Made by a program: the position numbers and the translations under genes | DNA from: Coriobacteriales bacterium | GTDB lineage: Bacteria > Actinomycetota > Coriobacteriia > Coriobacteriales > UBA8131 | Reading direction: 5' to 3' | NCBI GenBank assembly: GCA_031290695.1 | Contig: JAITNB010000020.1 | Coordinates: 1-20,036, forward strand | Length of the DNA: 20,036 bases | Shown here: positions 1 through 10,826 of the stretch, one piece after another | Layout: each line of letters begins with the position of its first letter | Numbering within the stretch: the first letter of the stretch is position 1 | The notes under the pieces: generated by a model | What the model was told of the DNA's origin: nothing | Seen by the model: only the letters and a program-made list of their open reading frames with translations | Databases searched by the model: none

Positions 1-531
<531 letters not shown>

Positions 532-660
532 AAAACAACCCTGAGGTTGTCTCAGTTAAGTTTGAATCTTGGTTTTAATTTTGTCATCGCAGTCGTATCC
601 TTCTGTGAATCGTACTGCATTGACGGGTTCTCACTTGGCTTTTCTTACATCACAATATCC

Positions 661-675
661 AGTTTTCAAGGTGCT
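661..675 (-). promoter_or_regulatory. boxA-like antitermination site in the rRNA leader
   Basis: The minus strand reads AGCACCTTGAAAACT, matching the boxA consensus TGCTCTTTGAAAA at most positions. It lies about 130 bases upstream of the mature 16S end and about 100 bases downstream of the promoter at 778-806. In known rRNA operons boxA RNA binds NusB/NusE and lets polymerase resist Rho. The position and match are visible; the function is inferred from the family. Confidence 0.65.
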
Positions 676-777
676 CGAAACTACTCCTAGCAAACAGAAG
701 TCGGACTCAAAATGCCGTCCGATTCTCCCGGTCGTCAAGCGCTATATGCCGTATCGGTGCGCAAGACGCGAAGAGAT

Positions 778-806
778 ATACTACCTATATCCCCCACTCG
801 TGTCAA
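778..806 (-). promoter_or_regulatory. rRNA operon promoter (sigma-70 type)
   Basis: On the minus strand a perfect -35 TTGACA (801-806) is followed after exactly 17 bases by a -10 TAGTAT (778-783). Transcription would start near 771 and make a leader of about 240 bases containing boxA before the 16S 5' end. The spacing and the perfect -35 make this the best promoter in the region. Confidence 0.7.
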
Positions 807-869
807 GAAGAATCTTTGAGAAAGTCCAAATAATCTGTGCTAGTGGCGCCCGTTTGGCGCGAGCTGTAT

Positions 870-898
870 ATATTACCCTAAAAAGCGCCGCCAAACAA
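870..898 (-). promoter_or_regulatory. Possible upstream rRNA promoter inside an imperfect dyad
   Basis: The minus strand has TTGTTT (893-898), 17 bases, then TAATAT (870-875), a weak -35 with a good -10. It overlaps an imperfect inverted repeat: TTTGGCGC at 853-860 and GCGCCGCCAAA at 885-895. A further GCGCC at 846-850 can pair with GGCGC at 856-860. Tandem promoters are common in front of rRNA operons, but this one is tentative. The dyad could be an operator or could shape larE expression on the other strand. Confidence 0.35.
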
Positions 899-944
899 TA
901 GTACAATGACAAGAAACCGTAAATATTTTTTGGGAGAACTGGCC

Positions 945-1763
945 ATGACAGACGCAACGCGCACCATCCAGGATAAGCTTGGGCTTCTCCGCAGTTCTTT
1001 GAGGGAGCTTGGGAGTGTTGCCGTGGCATTTAGCGGCGGAGTCGATTCGACGTTCCTGCTGCAGGTAGCCTACGAGGAGCTTGCACACAAGGCGGTGGCG
1101 GTGACTGCCCGGTCATGCTCGTTTCCGCAACGCGAGCTTGACGAGGCGGTGGCATTTTGTGCGGGGCGGGGCATCGCGCAGGTGGTGGTCGAGTCTGAGG
1201 AGCTTGAGATCGAGGGGTTCGAGCACAACCCGCCCAACCGTTGCTACCTGTGCAAGAGCGAGCTGTTTGAGAAGGTCGCGGCTGTGGCGCGCGAGCGAGG
1301 GCTGGCGCACGTTGCTGATGGGTCGAACGTCGATGACGAGGGCGATTACCGGCCGGGGCTTGCCGCGCTGGCCGAGCGGGGCGTCGTGAGTCCGCTGCGC
1401 GCGGCGGGGTTGGGAAAGGACGAGATACGGGCGCTGTCAAGGGAGCTGGGGCTGCCCACCTGGGACAAGCAGTCGTTCGCGTGCCTGGCGTCGCGGTTTC
1501 CCTATGGGGAGCATATCACGGTGGCGGGGTTGAGCCGTATCGACCAAGCGGAGCAGTTCCTTTTGGATATGGGGCTGCGGCAGGTACGCGTGCGCACACA
1601 TGGCGACGTGGCGCGCATCGAGTGTGACGAGGCAGGCCGGGTACTGCTGGAGGACGCTGCGGCGCGTGAGCGGGTGCATACGGCACTGGTGGGGTATGGG
1701 TTCACCTTTGTGGCACTTGACCTGTTAGGATACCGCACCGGCTCGATGAACGCGACCTTGTGA
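945..1763 (+). CDS. larE: LarE-type ATP-dependent sacrificial sulfur transferase
   Basis: This 272-residue PP-loop enzyme resembles LarE, which adenylylates a pyridinium dicarboxylate mononucleotide and adds sulfur to it during synthesis of the nickel-pincer cofactor of lactate racemase and related enzymes. The PP-loop SGGVDS is at residues 30-35. A Cys pair sits in PNRCYLCK (C100, C103) and a third Cys in FACLASRF (C180). C180 aligns with the sacrificial Cys176 of Lactobacillus plantarum LarE. Having three cysteines fits the LarE subgroup reported to bind a [4Fe-4S] cluster, where sulfur may be supplied catalytically. I chose ATG 945 because GGGAGA at 932-937 precedes it at good spacing; the ATG at 906 overlaps the likely -10 and lacks a ribosome site. 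No larB, larC or larA lies in this window. It could instead serve another PP-loop sulfur-insertion pathway. Confidence 0.87.
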   Translation: MTDATRTIQDKLGLLRSSLRELGSVAVAFSGGVDSTFLLQVAYEELAHKAVAVTARSCSFPQRELDEAVAFCAGRGIAQVVVESEELEIEGFEHNPPNRCYLCKSELFEKVAAVARERGLAHVADGSNVDDEGDYRPGLAALAERGVVSPLRAAGLGKDEIRALSRELGLPTWDKQSFACLASRFPYGEHITVAGLSRIDQAEQFLLDMGLRQVRVRTHGDVARIECDEAGRVLLEDAAARERVHTALVGYGFTFVALDLLGYRTGSMNATL

Positions 1764-1783
1764 CCGGTACCAGTTGTGTATCA

Positions 1784-1810
1784 GGACAAAGGGACGGTAC
1801 CTTTTTGTCC
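1784..1810. repeat. Hairpin between convergent larE and LCP genes
   Basis: GGACAAA at 1784-1790 pairs with TTTGTCC at 1804-1810. The stem extends through GG/CC with a two-T bulge. GGTACC occurs at 1766-1771 and again at 1796-1801. It lies between the 3' ends of larE (stop at 1763) and the LCP gene (stop at 1842), so it can act as a terminator from both sides. Neither strand has a proper U-tract after the stem, so it is not a canonical intrinsic terminator. It may instead be a dispersed palindromic repeat. Confidence 0.5.
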
Positions 1811-1841
1811 CCCGCTACGCTGTTGAGGCCCTCGACACAGC

Positions 1842-3350
1842 TCACAGGGCCGAGCCTTTGAAGTCACCGCCTACTACTACCAGGACATCGCCCTCGAAGG
1901 AATAGCTTTCGGAGAAGATGACGCGGCCATAGCCGAGGCGGGTGCGGATGTCGTTTGCGGCGGCCTCGATGGCATCCTTGTTGTAGACGATGAGCGTCTC
2001 GTCATAGACGGAGGCGTTGGTGTTGCCTATCTCGCCTTGGCGGTAGCCGGCCAATGCAAGCATGTCGGAGACGGCGGTCGCCGCCCCTGCTATCCCCCAT
2101 CCATTGCGCACCGCGACGAGGTAATCGCCGGTGTTGACGGCTGCAGCGGCATCGGCACCGATGTTGTCGGTGACGGCGCGTTGCTTGGGCTTGTAGGAGT
2201 CGGGGATGACGCCTGCCTGCACGTCGTCAACGTCGGGGAGCTCGCCGGCATCGATGGCCGCCATCAACTGCTGCCACTGTGCCGTATAGGTCATCTCGTA
2301 TGATATTTCATCCTTTGTCTCGCCGTATGACGGCACGGTGTAGGTATGGATGTCGCTTTCTTGCAGCCCCTGCATCGAGCTGGCGATGGAGACGAGCTCG
2401 AGTGCGTCGAAGTTGGTGAAGCTTATCTGCGCCATGGTTGTCACCGACCCGGCGATGGTCACAGGATCGGCTGCCAGAACCTGCTTCGCAAGGGCCTGCA
2501 GGAAGGTACGCTGGTTGGCCTGGCGCTGGTAGTCGCCCAGGTCGAAGACCTTGCGTGAGCGGCAGAACACCAGGGCCTGGTCGCCGTTGAGCAGCTGGTA
2601 CCCCTCATAGATGTCCAGCCCTCCGGCCTCGTCGTCGCCGATGATCTCAACGGGGACGTCCACCCAGACGCCTCCCAATGAGTTGACCACATCCCTGAAC
2701 CCATCGAAGTTGACCTGTATGAAGCCGGCAAGCTCGACGCCGGCGAACTTCGAGACGGTCTCAATGCACAGGCGCGGCCCGTTCATATCCTCTTCGCCGT
2801 CCTCGTGCAGGTACTCGCCGATGGCGTATGCAGCATTGATCTTCTGGGGGCCCCACCCGCCTATGTCGGCGACATAGGTGTCGCGGGGGATGGAGACGAG
2901 CACTGCGGTACGGTTCCCCGGGTCTATGCGCGCCAGTATAAGGGTGTCGGTACGCGGCAGGTCGTCGGGACGGTCATCGGTACCCATGAGGAGCATGTAG
3001 AAGGGGTCCTCCGGCTTTGCGCGGTCGTACAGGACGTCGTTGATGCTTCCGAGGTCGATTGTGCCGACCCCCGAGGGAGGCTTATGCAGCTCCATGTTGA
3101 GGTAGAAAATAAACCCCGCCACCCCTGCGGCCACTGCGACAAGGATAGCCGCGAGACCGATGGAGAAGCCGGCAAGCACACGCTTACGGTTGGCCCGCTT
3201 GCGTCGCTGCTTGGAGTAATTGTCCTCGGATGCCGTGCGCGAATAGCGGTTGACCTCGGGGTTCGAGCGCGAGCGCGCCGAGACTAAGTTGATATTCTGT
3301 GGCTTAAGGGTCTTGCTGCCTGGCCGCATGCGCCTCGACTGTGTTGACAT
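1842..3350 (-). CDS. LytR-CpsA-Psr (LCP) family cell-wall glycopolymer ligase
   Basis: This 502-residue membrane-anchored enzyme should transfer glycopolymers from undecaprenyl-phosphate carriers to peptidoglycan outside the cell. Residues 1-57 are a basic, Arg/Lys/Ser-rich cytoplasmic tail. One membrane segment spans about 58-84. The LCP domain runs from about 117 to 290 and shows the family marks: LLMGTDDR, RTDTLILARIDP, SIPRDT (153-158), KINAAYA and the late Arg-containing CRSRK that binds the carrier phosphates. The last 100 residues form a LytR_C domain, with VRNGWGIAG near its start and GGDFKG at the very end. The ATG at 3350 has GGGAG 10 bases upstream. A promoter lies in the 164-base gap to murA, so it is probably transcribed separately although also reachable from the atp-murA operon. 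Actinobacteria usually carry several LCP paralogs, so the exact polymer cannot be named. Confidence 0.93.
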   Translation of the reverse strand: MSTQSRRMRPGSKTLKPQNINLVSARSRSNPEVNRYSRTASEDNYSKQRRKRANRKRVLAGFSIGLAAILVAVAAGVAGFIFYLNMELHKPPSGVGTIDLGSINDVLYDRAKPEDPFYMLLMGTDDRPDDLPRTDTLILARIDPGNRTAVLVSIPRDTYVADIGGWGPQKINAAYAIGEYLHEDGEEDMNGPRLCIETVSKFAGVELAGFIQVNFDGFRDVVNSLGGVWVDVPVEIIGDDEAGGLDIYEGYQLLNGDQALVFCRSRKVFDLGDYQRQANQRTFLQALAKQVLAADPVTIAGSVTTMAQISFTNFDALELVSIASSMQGLQESDIHTYTVPSYGETKDEISYEMTYTAQWQQLMAAIDAGELPDVDDVQAGVIPDSYKPKQRAVTDNIGADAAAAVNTGDYLVAVRNGWGIAGAATAVSDMLALAGYRQGEIGNTNASVYDETLIVYNKDAIEAAANDIRTRLGYGRVIFSESYSFEGDVLVVVGGDFKGSAL

Positions 3351-3442
3351 ATGTGAAGAACTCCCATTCGCTTCTTGCCTTCGTACTGCGATTAAACTAT
3401 GGCCGATAACCGCAAAAAGCTCGTTTTTGTCATAACTTGATA

Positions 3443-3471
3443 AGTATAAAGGATAATACCCTTAAAGCCAA
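3443..3471 (-). promoter_or_regulatory. Promoter of the LCP gene
   Basis: On the minus strand TTGGCT (3466-3471), a 17-base spacer and TATACT (3443-3448) make a good sigma-70 type promoter in an AT-rich stretch. It lies about 95 bases before the LCP start codon. It suggests that the LCP gene has transcription independent of murA. Confidence 0.6.
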
Positions 3472-3514
3472 ACGTGCCCGTATGTTTGCATATCGTCACA
3501 AAAGCGACATCATG

Positions 3515-4777
3515 TCACGCTTCGCGGGTAATGTTGGCGCCCAGGGAGCGTAGTTTGTCGACAAAGCCCTCATAGCCGCGGTCGATGTGCTCCACGCCGC
3601 TCACGACGGTCTTGTCGTCTGCGACCAGGCCGGCAAGCACCAGGGCCGCCCCGGCTCGCAGGTCGGGCGAGGCAACCGGCGCTCCCGAGAGCTTGCGTAC
3701 CCCGTTGATAAGGGCGCGGTGGCCCTCGATGCGGATGTCGGCGCCCATGCGAGCAAGCTCCCCGGTGAATACGAAGCGCTTCTCAAAGACGTTCTCGGTT
3801 ATGATGCTCGACCCCTGCGCAATGGCATCGAGCACCATAAACTGCGCCTGGAGGTCGGTGGGAAATCCGGGGTACGGCAAGGTCTGGATGTCGACCGGTT
3901 GAAAGGGGCCCGTGTGGGAGATGGTTATCGAGTTGTCGCCAGTCTCAAGCGTGCAGCCCATCGAGCGGAGCTTCGCGACGGGCAGGTCGAGGTGGCAGGG
4001 GTTGATGCCCTGCAAGGTGAGGGGGCCTCCACACAGCGCGCCTGCCACCAGAAAGGTCCCGGCCTCGATACGGTCGCCCACCGTATGGTAGCCCTGCGCA
4101 GGGCCAAGGGCCGTAACGCCCTCGATCTCGATGACCGAGGTCCCTGCGCCCTCGATATGGGCGCCCATGCACACGAGGCAGTTGGCGAGGTCGACGATCT
4201 CTGGCTCGCGCGCGGCATTGTCGATGGTAGTCGTCCCACATGCCTTGACGGCCGCCAGCATGAGGTTCTCGGTCGCACCCACACTGGGAAAGCCGAGGGA
4301 CACCGAGGCGCCCTTGAGCCCCTGGGGGGCCGAGGCGTTGATGTAGCCGTGATCGACCGCGAACTTGACGCCCAGTGCCTCAAGCCCCTGTATGTGCATG
4401 TCGAGCTTGCGCTCACCTATCTGGTCTCCCCCCGGCATGGCGACCCGCGCCCGGTTAAACCGCCCAAGCAGGGGACCCAGCACCACGATGGAGGCACGTA
4501 TGCGCCCCATGAACTCGTAGGGGGCCTCGATGCTGTCGGCCTTTGAGGTATCGATGGTGACGCGATGGCCGTCAAAGGCAACCGTGGCGCCCAGTTTGCG
4601 CAGCACGTCGCCCATAAGTGCGACGTCCGAGATGAGGGGGGCGTTCTCGATGGTGGTCACACCCTCGGCCAGAAGCGACGCGGCCATGAGTTTGAGCACA
4701 GAGTTCTTGGCACCGGCTATGCGCACGGTGCCAAGGAGCGGATTGCCTCCGCGGACTATGATGGATTCTTCGCTCAA
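3515..4777 (-). CDS. murA: UDP-N-acetylglucosamine 1-carboxyvinyltransferase MurA, Cys-to-Asp type
   Basis: MurA transfers enolpyruvate from PEP to UDP-GlcNAc, the first committed step of peptidoglycan synthesis in the cytoplasm. The 420-residue length is normal. Catalytic residues are visible: K24 in GAKNS, R94, R123, the FPTD aspartate and the late Arg in DLRAGAAL. The flexible active-site loop reads PGGDQIGER, with D118 (codon GAC, bases 4424-4426) where most bacteria have the Cys that fosfomycin alkylates. Asp here is known from Mycobacterium tuberculosis, Chlamydia and Borrelia and makes MurA insensitive to fosfomycin. The start is TTG 4777: AGGAG overlaps the atpC stop codon just upstream, and the longer open frame reads back through atpC. 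The gene begins 7 bases after atpC, so it is very likely cotranscribed and translationally coupled with the ATP synthase genes. Confidence 0.96.
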   Translation of the reverse strand: MSEESIIVRGGNPLLGTVRIAGAKNSVLKLMAASLLAEGVTTIENAPLISDVALMGDVLRKLGATVAFDGHRVTIDTSKADSIEAPYEFMGRIRASIVVLGPLLGRFNRARVAMPGGDQIGERKLDMHIQGLEALGVKFAVDHGYINASAPQGLKGASVSLGFPSVGATENLMLAAVKACGTTTIDNAAREPEIVDLANCLVCMGAHIEGAGTSVIEIEGVTALGPAQGYHTVGDRIEAGTFLVAGALCGGPLTLQGINPCHLDLPVAKLRSMGCTLETGDNSITISHTGPFQPVDIQTLPYPGFPTDLQAQFMVLDAIAQGSSIITENVFEKRFVFTGELARMGADIRIEGHRALINGVRKLSGAPVASPDLRAGAALVLAGLVADDKTVVSGVEHIDRGYEGFVDKLRSLGANITREA

Positions 4778-4784
4778 CGCTCTC

Positions 4785-5198
4785 CTACTTGCGTGTGGCA
4801 AGGTCCTCAAGATGCTGTTGCCAGGCAATCTCCTCGCGTAAGAAGGCCGCCTGTGGGTCGCCCTCGCCCAACGCAGCAAGCCTCTGTTCGTTGAGCGCGA
4901 TGCGCTCGCGGGAGAGGGCTATATCAACAGTGGAGACATCGATGGCGCGGCTCGCCAGGACGACGACCTTGCGTCCGTCGGCCTCGATATAGCCGCCGGA
5001 GACAGCAAAGCGCGCCGGCTCGTCGCCCATCTGCGGCTTGACCCGCACTTCTCCCTTGCCCAAGGTACTCATAAAGGGGGCGCAGCGGTACATGATGCCT
5101 ATCTCGCCCTCTGCGGCCGGTGCCGCAACAAAATCTGCCTCGCCGGAGAAGAGCATACTCTCGGGGGTCACTATCTCGCAGACCATCGTTCCTGGCAT
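4785..5198 (-). CDS. atpC: F1Fo ATP synthase epsilon subunit
   Basis: This 137-residue protein is the epsilon subunit of the F1 central stalk, which couples rotation and can restrain ATP hydrolysis. The N-terminal beta-sandwich shows the family pattern: EIVTPESMLFSGEADFV, then GEIGIMYRCAPFMSTL and FAVSGGYIEADGRKVVVLA, up to about residue 90. The rest is the two-helix C-terminal domain, rich in Glu, Arg and Gln. The ATG at 5198 follows GGGG with 7 bases between; ATG 5186 is a possible alternative. It starts 4 bases after the atpD stop and is the last atp gene before murA. Confidence 0.95.
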   Translation of the reverse strand: MPGTMVCEIVTPESMLFSGEADFVAAPAAEGEIGIMYRCAPFMSTLGKGEVRVKPQMGDEPARFAVSGGYIEADGRKVVVLASRAIDVSTVDIALSRERIALNEQRLAALGEGDPQAAFLREEIAWQQHLEDLATRK

Positions 5199-5202
5199 TG
5201 AT

Positions 5203-7619
<2,417 letters not shown>

Positions 7620-7629
7620 CGAGCGGCCC

Positions 7630-9195
<1,566 letters not shown>

Positions 9196-9765
9196 TTACC
9201 TATCACCTCCGCTGGATACGGTCGAAAGCACGGCCCGGGCGTTCTCGAGCTGTGAGACTACGCTCGCGTCGATTCGCCTGCCGTGCGTGCTTAATACGAT
9301 CCCGCCCACGATGGACGGGTCAACGTGCTCGCGCAGGAGCACCCCCCTGCCCAACTGGGCAGAGTATTTTGCCGTGATCCCTGCCCTGAGCGCGTCGTCC
9401 AGGGGGATCACGGTCGTCACCTCTATGAATGCCGCGCCCAGCGCATCCTCGGCCAGGTAGGCAAAGGACTCGCTTACCCGGGCAAGGAGTGAGAGGCCGT
9501 CACGGTCGATCATCACATCGAGGACGGCGAGGAGGGCAGGGTCGAGCCCGGTGAACACCTCGCGGGCGATGGCCTTGCGCGCCTCTGCGTCAAGAGCGTG
9601 GTCGGTGAGCGTGTTGCGCAGCTCGATACTGCCCCGTACCGTGTCACGCACCAGCTCGAGCTGGCCGCATACCTCAAAGACGTTGTCCTGGGCCTTGGCT
9701 GCGTCAAGCAGGGCCTCCGCATAGGTTGTGGACTCTTTCTTTATCACCGTGCGGTCAGTTGGCAT
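9196..9765 (-). CDS. atpH: F1Fo ATP synthase delta subunit
   Basis: This 189-residue protein is the delta subunit (OSCP homolog), which joins the top of the F1 alpha subunits to the peripheral stalk. The N-terminal part (YAEALLDAAK, LRNTLTDHALDAEARKAIA) and the C-terminal conserved stretch (DPSIVGGIVLSTHGRRIDASVVSQLENAR) are typical. The start ATG 9765 has GGGGAG 6 bases upstream and overlaps the 3' end of atpF by 11 bases. Its TAA stop touches the atpA start codon. The longer open frame upstream reads into atpF and is not used. Confidence 0.94.
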   Translation of the reverse strand: MPTDRTVIKKESTTYAEALLDAAKAQDNVFEVCGQLELVRDTVRGSIELRNTLTDHALDAEARKAIAREVFTGLDPALLAVLDVMIDRDGLSLLARVSESFAYLAEDALGAAFIEVTTVIPLDDALRAGITAKYSAQLGRGVLLREHVDPSIVGGIVLSTHGRRIDASVVSQLENARAVLSTVSSGGDR

Positions 9766-10450
9766 CGAGGCTCCCCGCTTCTGCCAGGTAGTGCTCGATG
9801 ACCCTGCGGTGGTCGGCATCGCTCAGGTCCTGGCTGATAAGGCGGCCAGCGACAGAGACCGAGAGGTCGGCCACCGAGCTTTGCAGCTGCGCGATCGCCG
9901 CCTTCTTCTCAGACTCGATAGCAAGGCGCGCCTTGGCGATGATGGCCTCGGCCTCGGCCTGTGCCGTTGCCGTGATCTCGGCCTTGACGGCATCGGCGGC
10001 CTGCTTGGCGTCACTGACGATCTGTGCCGCCTGCTTTTTGGCATCGTCGAGCTGGGCCTTGTGCTCCGCGAGGAGCCGCTCGCTCTCGACCTTGGCATCC
10101 TCGGCCTTCTCCAGGGACTCCCTGATGGTCGTCACCCGCTTGTCGAGCATGTTGATGATGGTTGGCCAGCCAAACTTGGCAAGGATCACCAGGAGCAGGA
10201 TGAACCCGATGAGCTGTGGGAAGAACTCGCCAGGATTGGGGATGAGGGGATTGACGGCCTCGGCTTCTTCGGCCTCCTCCGCAGCCTCATCGGCGACGGG
10301 AGCCGCTACGACCGAAACCCACGTGCCCGTCGCGGAACCCTCAGGCTCGCTGGCACTGGCGAATGCCCACGAAGGAACAGCCGCGAACAGTGCGCCTGTG
10401 ATGAGGAGAACCAGCAACGACCTCCTCCAGGCTGTATTGAATAGTGTCAC
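9755..10450 (-). CDS. atpF: F1Fo ATP synthase b subunit with N-terminal signal-like extension
   Basis: This 231-residue protein is the peripheral-stalk b subunit. The canonical part begins near residue 66 (NPLIPNPGEFFPQLIGFILLLVILAKFGWP, one membrane segment) and continues as a long Ala/Glu/Lys-rich coiled coil to the delta-binding end. It is longer than the usual 160-180 residues because of its N-terminus. Residues 1-34 look like a signal peptide or extra membrane segment (WRRSLLVLLITGALFAAVPSWAFA), followed by an acidic Glu/Ala linker at about 50-65. I chose GTG 10450, since GGAGGT lies just upstream and no in-frame ATG, GTG or TTG lies before the membrane segment. The extension is therefore probably real. 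Confidence 0.93.
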   Translation of the reverse strand: MTLFNTAWRRSLLVLLITGALFAAVPSWAFASASEPEGSATGTWVSVVAAPVADEAAEEAEEAEAVNPLIPNPGEFFPQLIGFILLLVILAKFGWPTIINMLDKRVTTIRESLEKAEDAKVESERLLAEHKAQLDDAKKQAAQIVSDAKQAADAVKAEITATAQAEAEAIIAKARLAIESEKKAAIAQLQSSVADLSVSVAGRLISQDLSDADHRRVIEHYLAEAGSLDAN

Positions 10451-10503
10451 GTTACCTACCTCCAGTTAGCCGATACGGCAGATTGACCCGTAGAACCTAA
10501 CTG

Positions 10504-10704
10504 TTAGTAACCAATCAGGACGAGCACGAAGCCGATAAGGGCCAGCGCCTCGGAGAAGGCAGCCCCCAGGATGAACGTCTGGAATATCTTGGGCTGCATC
10601 TCGGGCTGACGGGCGGTACCGGTGGCGCCACCAAAAGCAGAAAGGCCTACGCCTATACCCGCGCCAATGACAGCCAGGCCATAACCAATCAGGGATACGG
10701 ACAT
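10504..10704 (-). CDS. atpE: F1Fo ATP synthase c subunit (proton type)
   Basis: This 66-residue two-helix proteolipid forms the rotor ring in the membrane. The Gly-rich first helix (GLAVIGAGIGVGLSAFGG) and the polar loop with ARQPE are typical. The ion-binding Glu is E52 in the second helix (FSEALALIGF). The first helix lacks the Gln that marks sodium-binding rings, so proton coupling is expected. AGGAGG sits 7 bases before the ATG at 10704. The 53-base gap to atpF holds only that gene's ribosome site and a weak AGTTAG/CTAACT pairing (10464-10469 with 10497-10502). Confidence 0.97.
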   Translation of the reverse strand: MSVSLIGYGLAVIGAGIGVGLSAFGGATGTARQPEMQPKIFQTFILGAAFSEALALIGFVLVLIGY

Positions 10705-10755
10705 AACAGTTCCTCCTTCTTTGGACGAAAGCCTAAAGGCCCGCCCTGTTCTCTA

Positions 10756-10781
10756 CCTGGCCTTGGCCCGCGTGGGCCAGG
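10756..10781 (-). repeat. Stem-loop in the atpB-atpE gap (first)
   Basis: TGGCCC at 10764-10769 pairs with GGGCCA at 10774-10779 around a GCGT loop. CC on one side and GG on the other extend the stem past a one-base bulge. An alternative 7-bp pairing joins CCTGGCC at 10756-10762 with GGCCAGG at 10775-10781. It lies in the untranslated mRNA between atpB and atpE and has no U-tract, so it is more likely an RNA processing or stability element than a terminator. Confidence 0.55.
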
Positions 10782-10798
10782 ACCGATTGCCTATATCA

Positions 10799-10814
10799 CC
10801 GGACAAGCGTCCGG
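10799..10814 (-). repeat. Stem-loop in the atpB-atpE gap (second)
   Basis: CCGGAC at 10799-10804 and GTCCGG at 10809-10814 form a perfect 6-bp stem with a 4-base loop. It lies 13 bases after the atpB stop codon, ahead of the first stem-loop. No U-tract follows. It may protect the 3' end of atpB mRNA or separate atpB from the more heavily translated atpE message. Confidence 0.5.
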
Positions 10815-10826
10815 AAAACACCGCTC

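Larger units (their letters stand above)
532..944. other. Divergent intergenic region between 16S rRNA and larE (rRNA leader plus promoters)
   Basis: About 410 bases hold no protein gene. Read on the minus strand they carry the rRNA control region: a promoter pair at about 778-898, a boxA-like antitermination site at 661-675 and a leader that is more AT-rich than the coding DNA around it. A small hairpin sits next to the 16S 5' end: ACAACC at 535-540 and GGTTGT at 545-550 with a 4-base loop. An alternative pairing uses CTGAG at 541-545 and CTCAG at 551-555. The plus-strand promoter of larE must lie at the right end; TACAAT at 902-907 is the only good -10 candidate, and I see no convincing -35 for it. 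Short open frames here look like chance. Confidence 0.75.

Noticed and set aside
3495..3517. Intrinsic terminator directly after murA
   Set aside because: The GTCAC/GCGAC pairing has a mismatch and no U-tract, so it is not convincing.
3587..4546. Plus-strand open frame (319 codons) antisense to murA
   Set aside because: The murA reading on the other strand explains the sequence fully; the antisense product looks like no known protein.
10504..10704. Sodium-coupled ATP synthase
   Set aside because: The c subunit lacks the Gln in helix 1 that accompanies sodium binding; the helix 2 motif is of the proton type.
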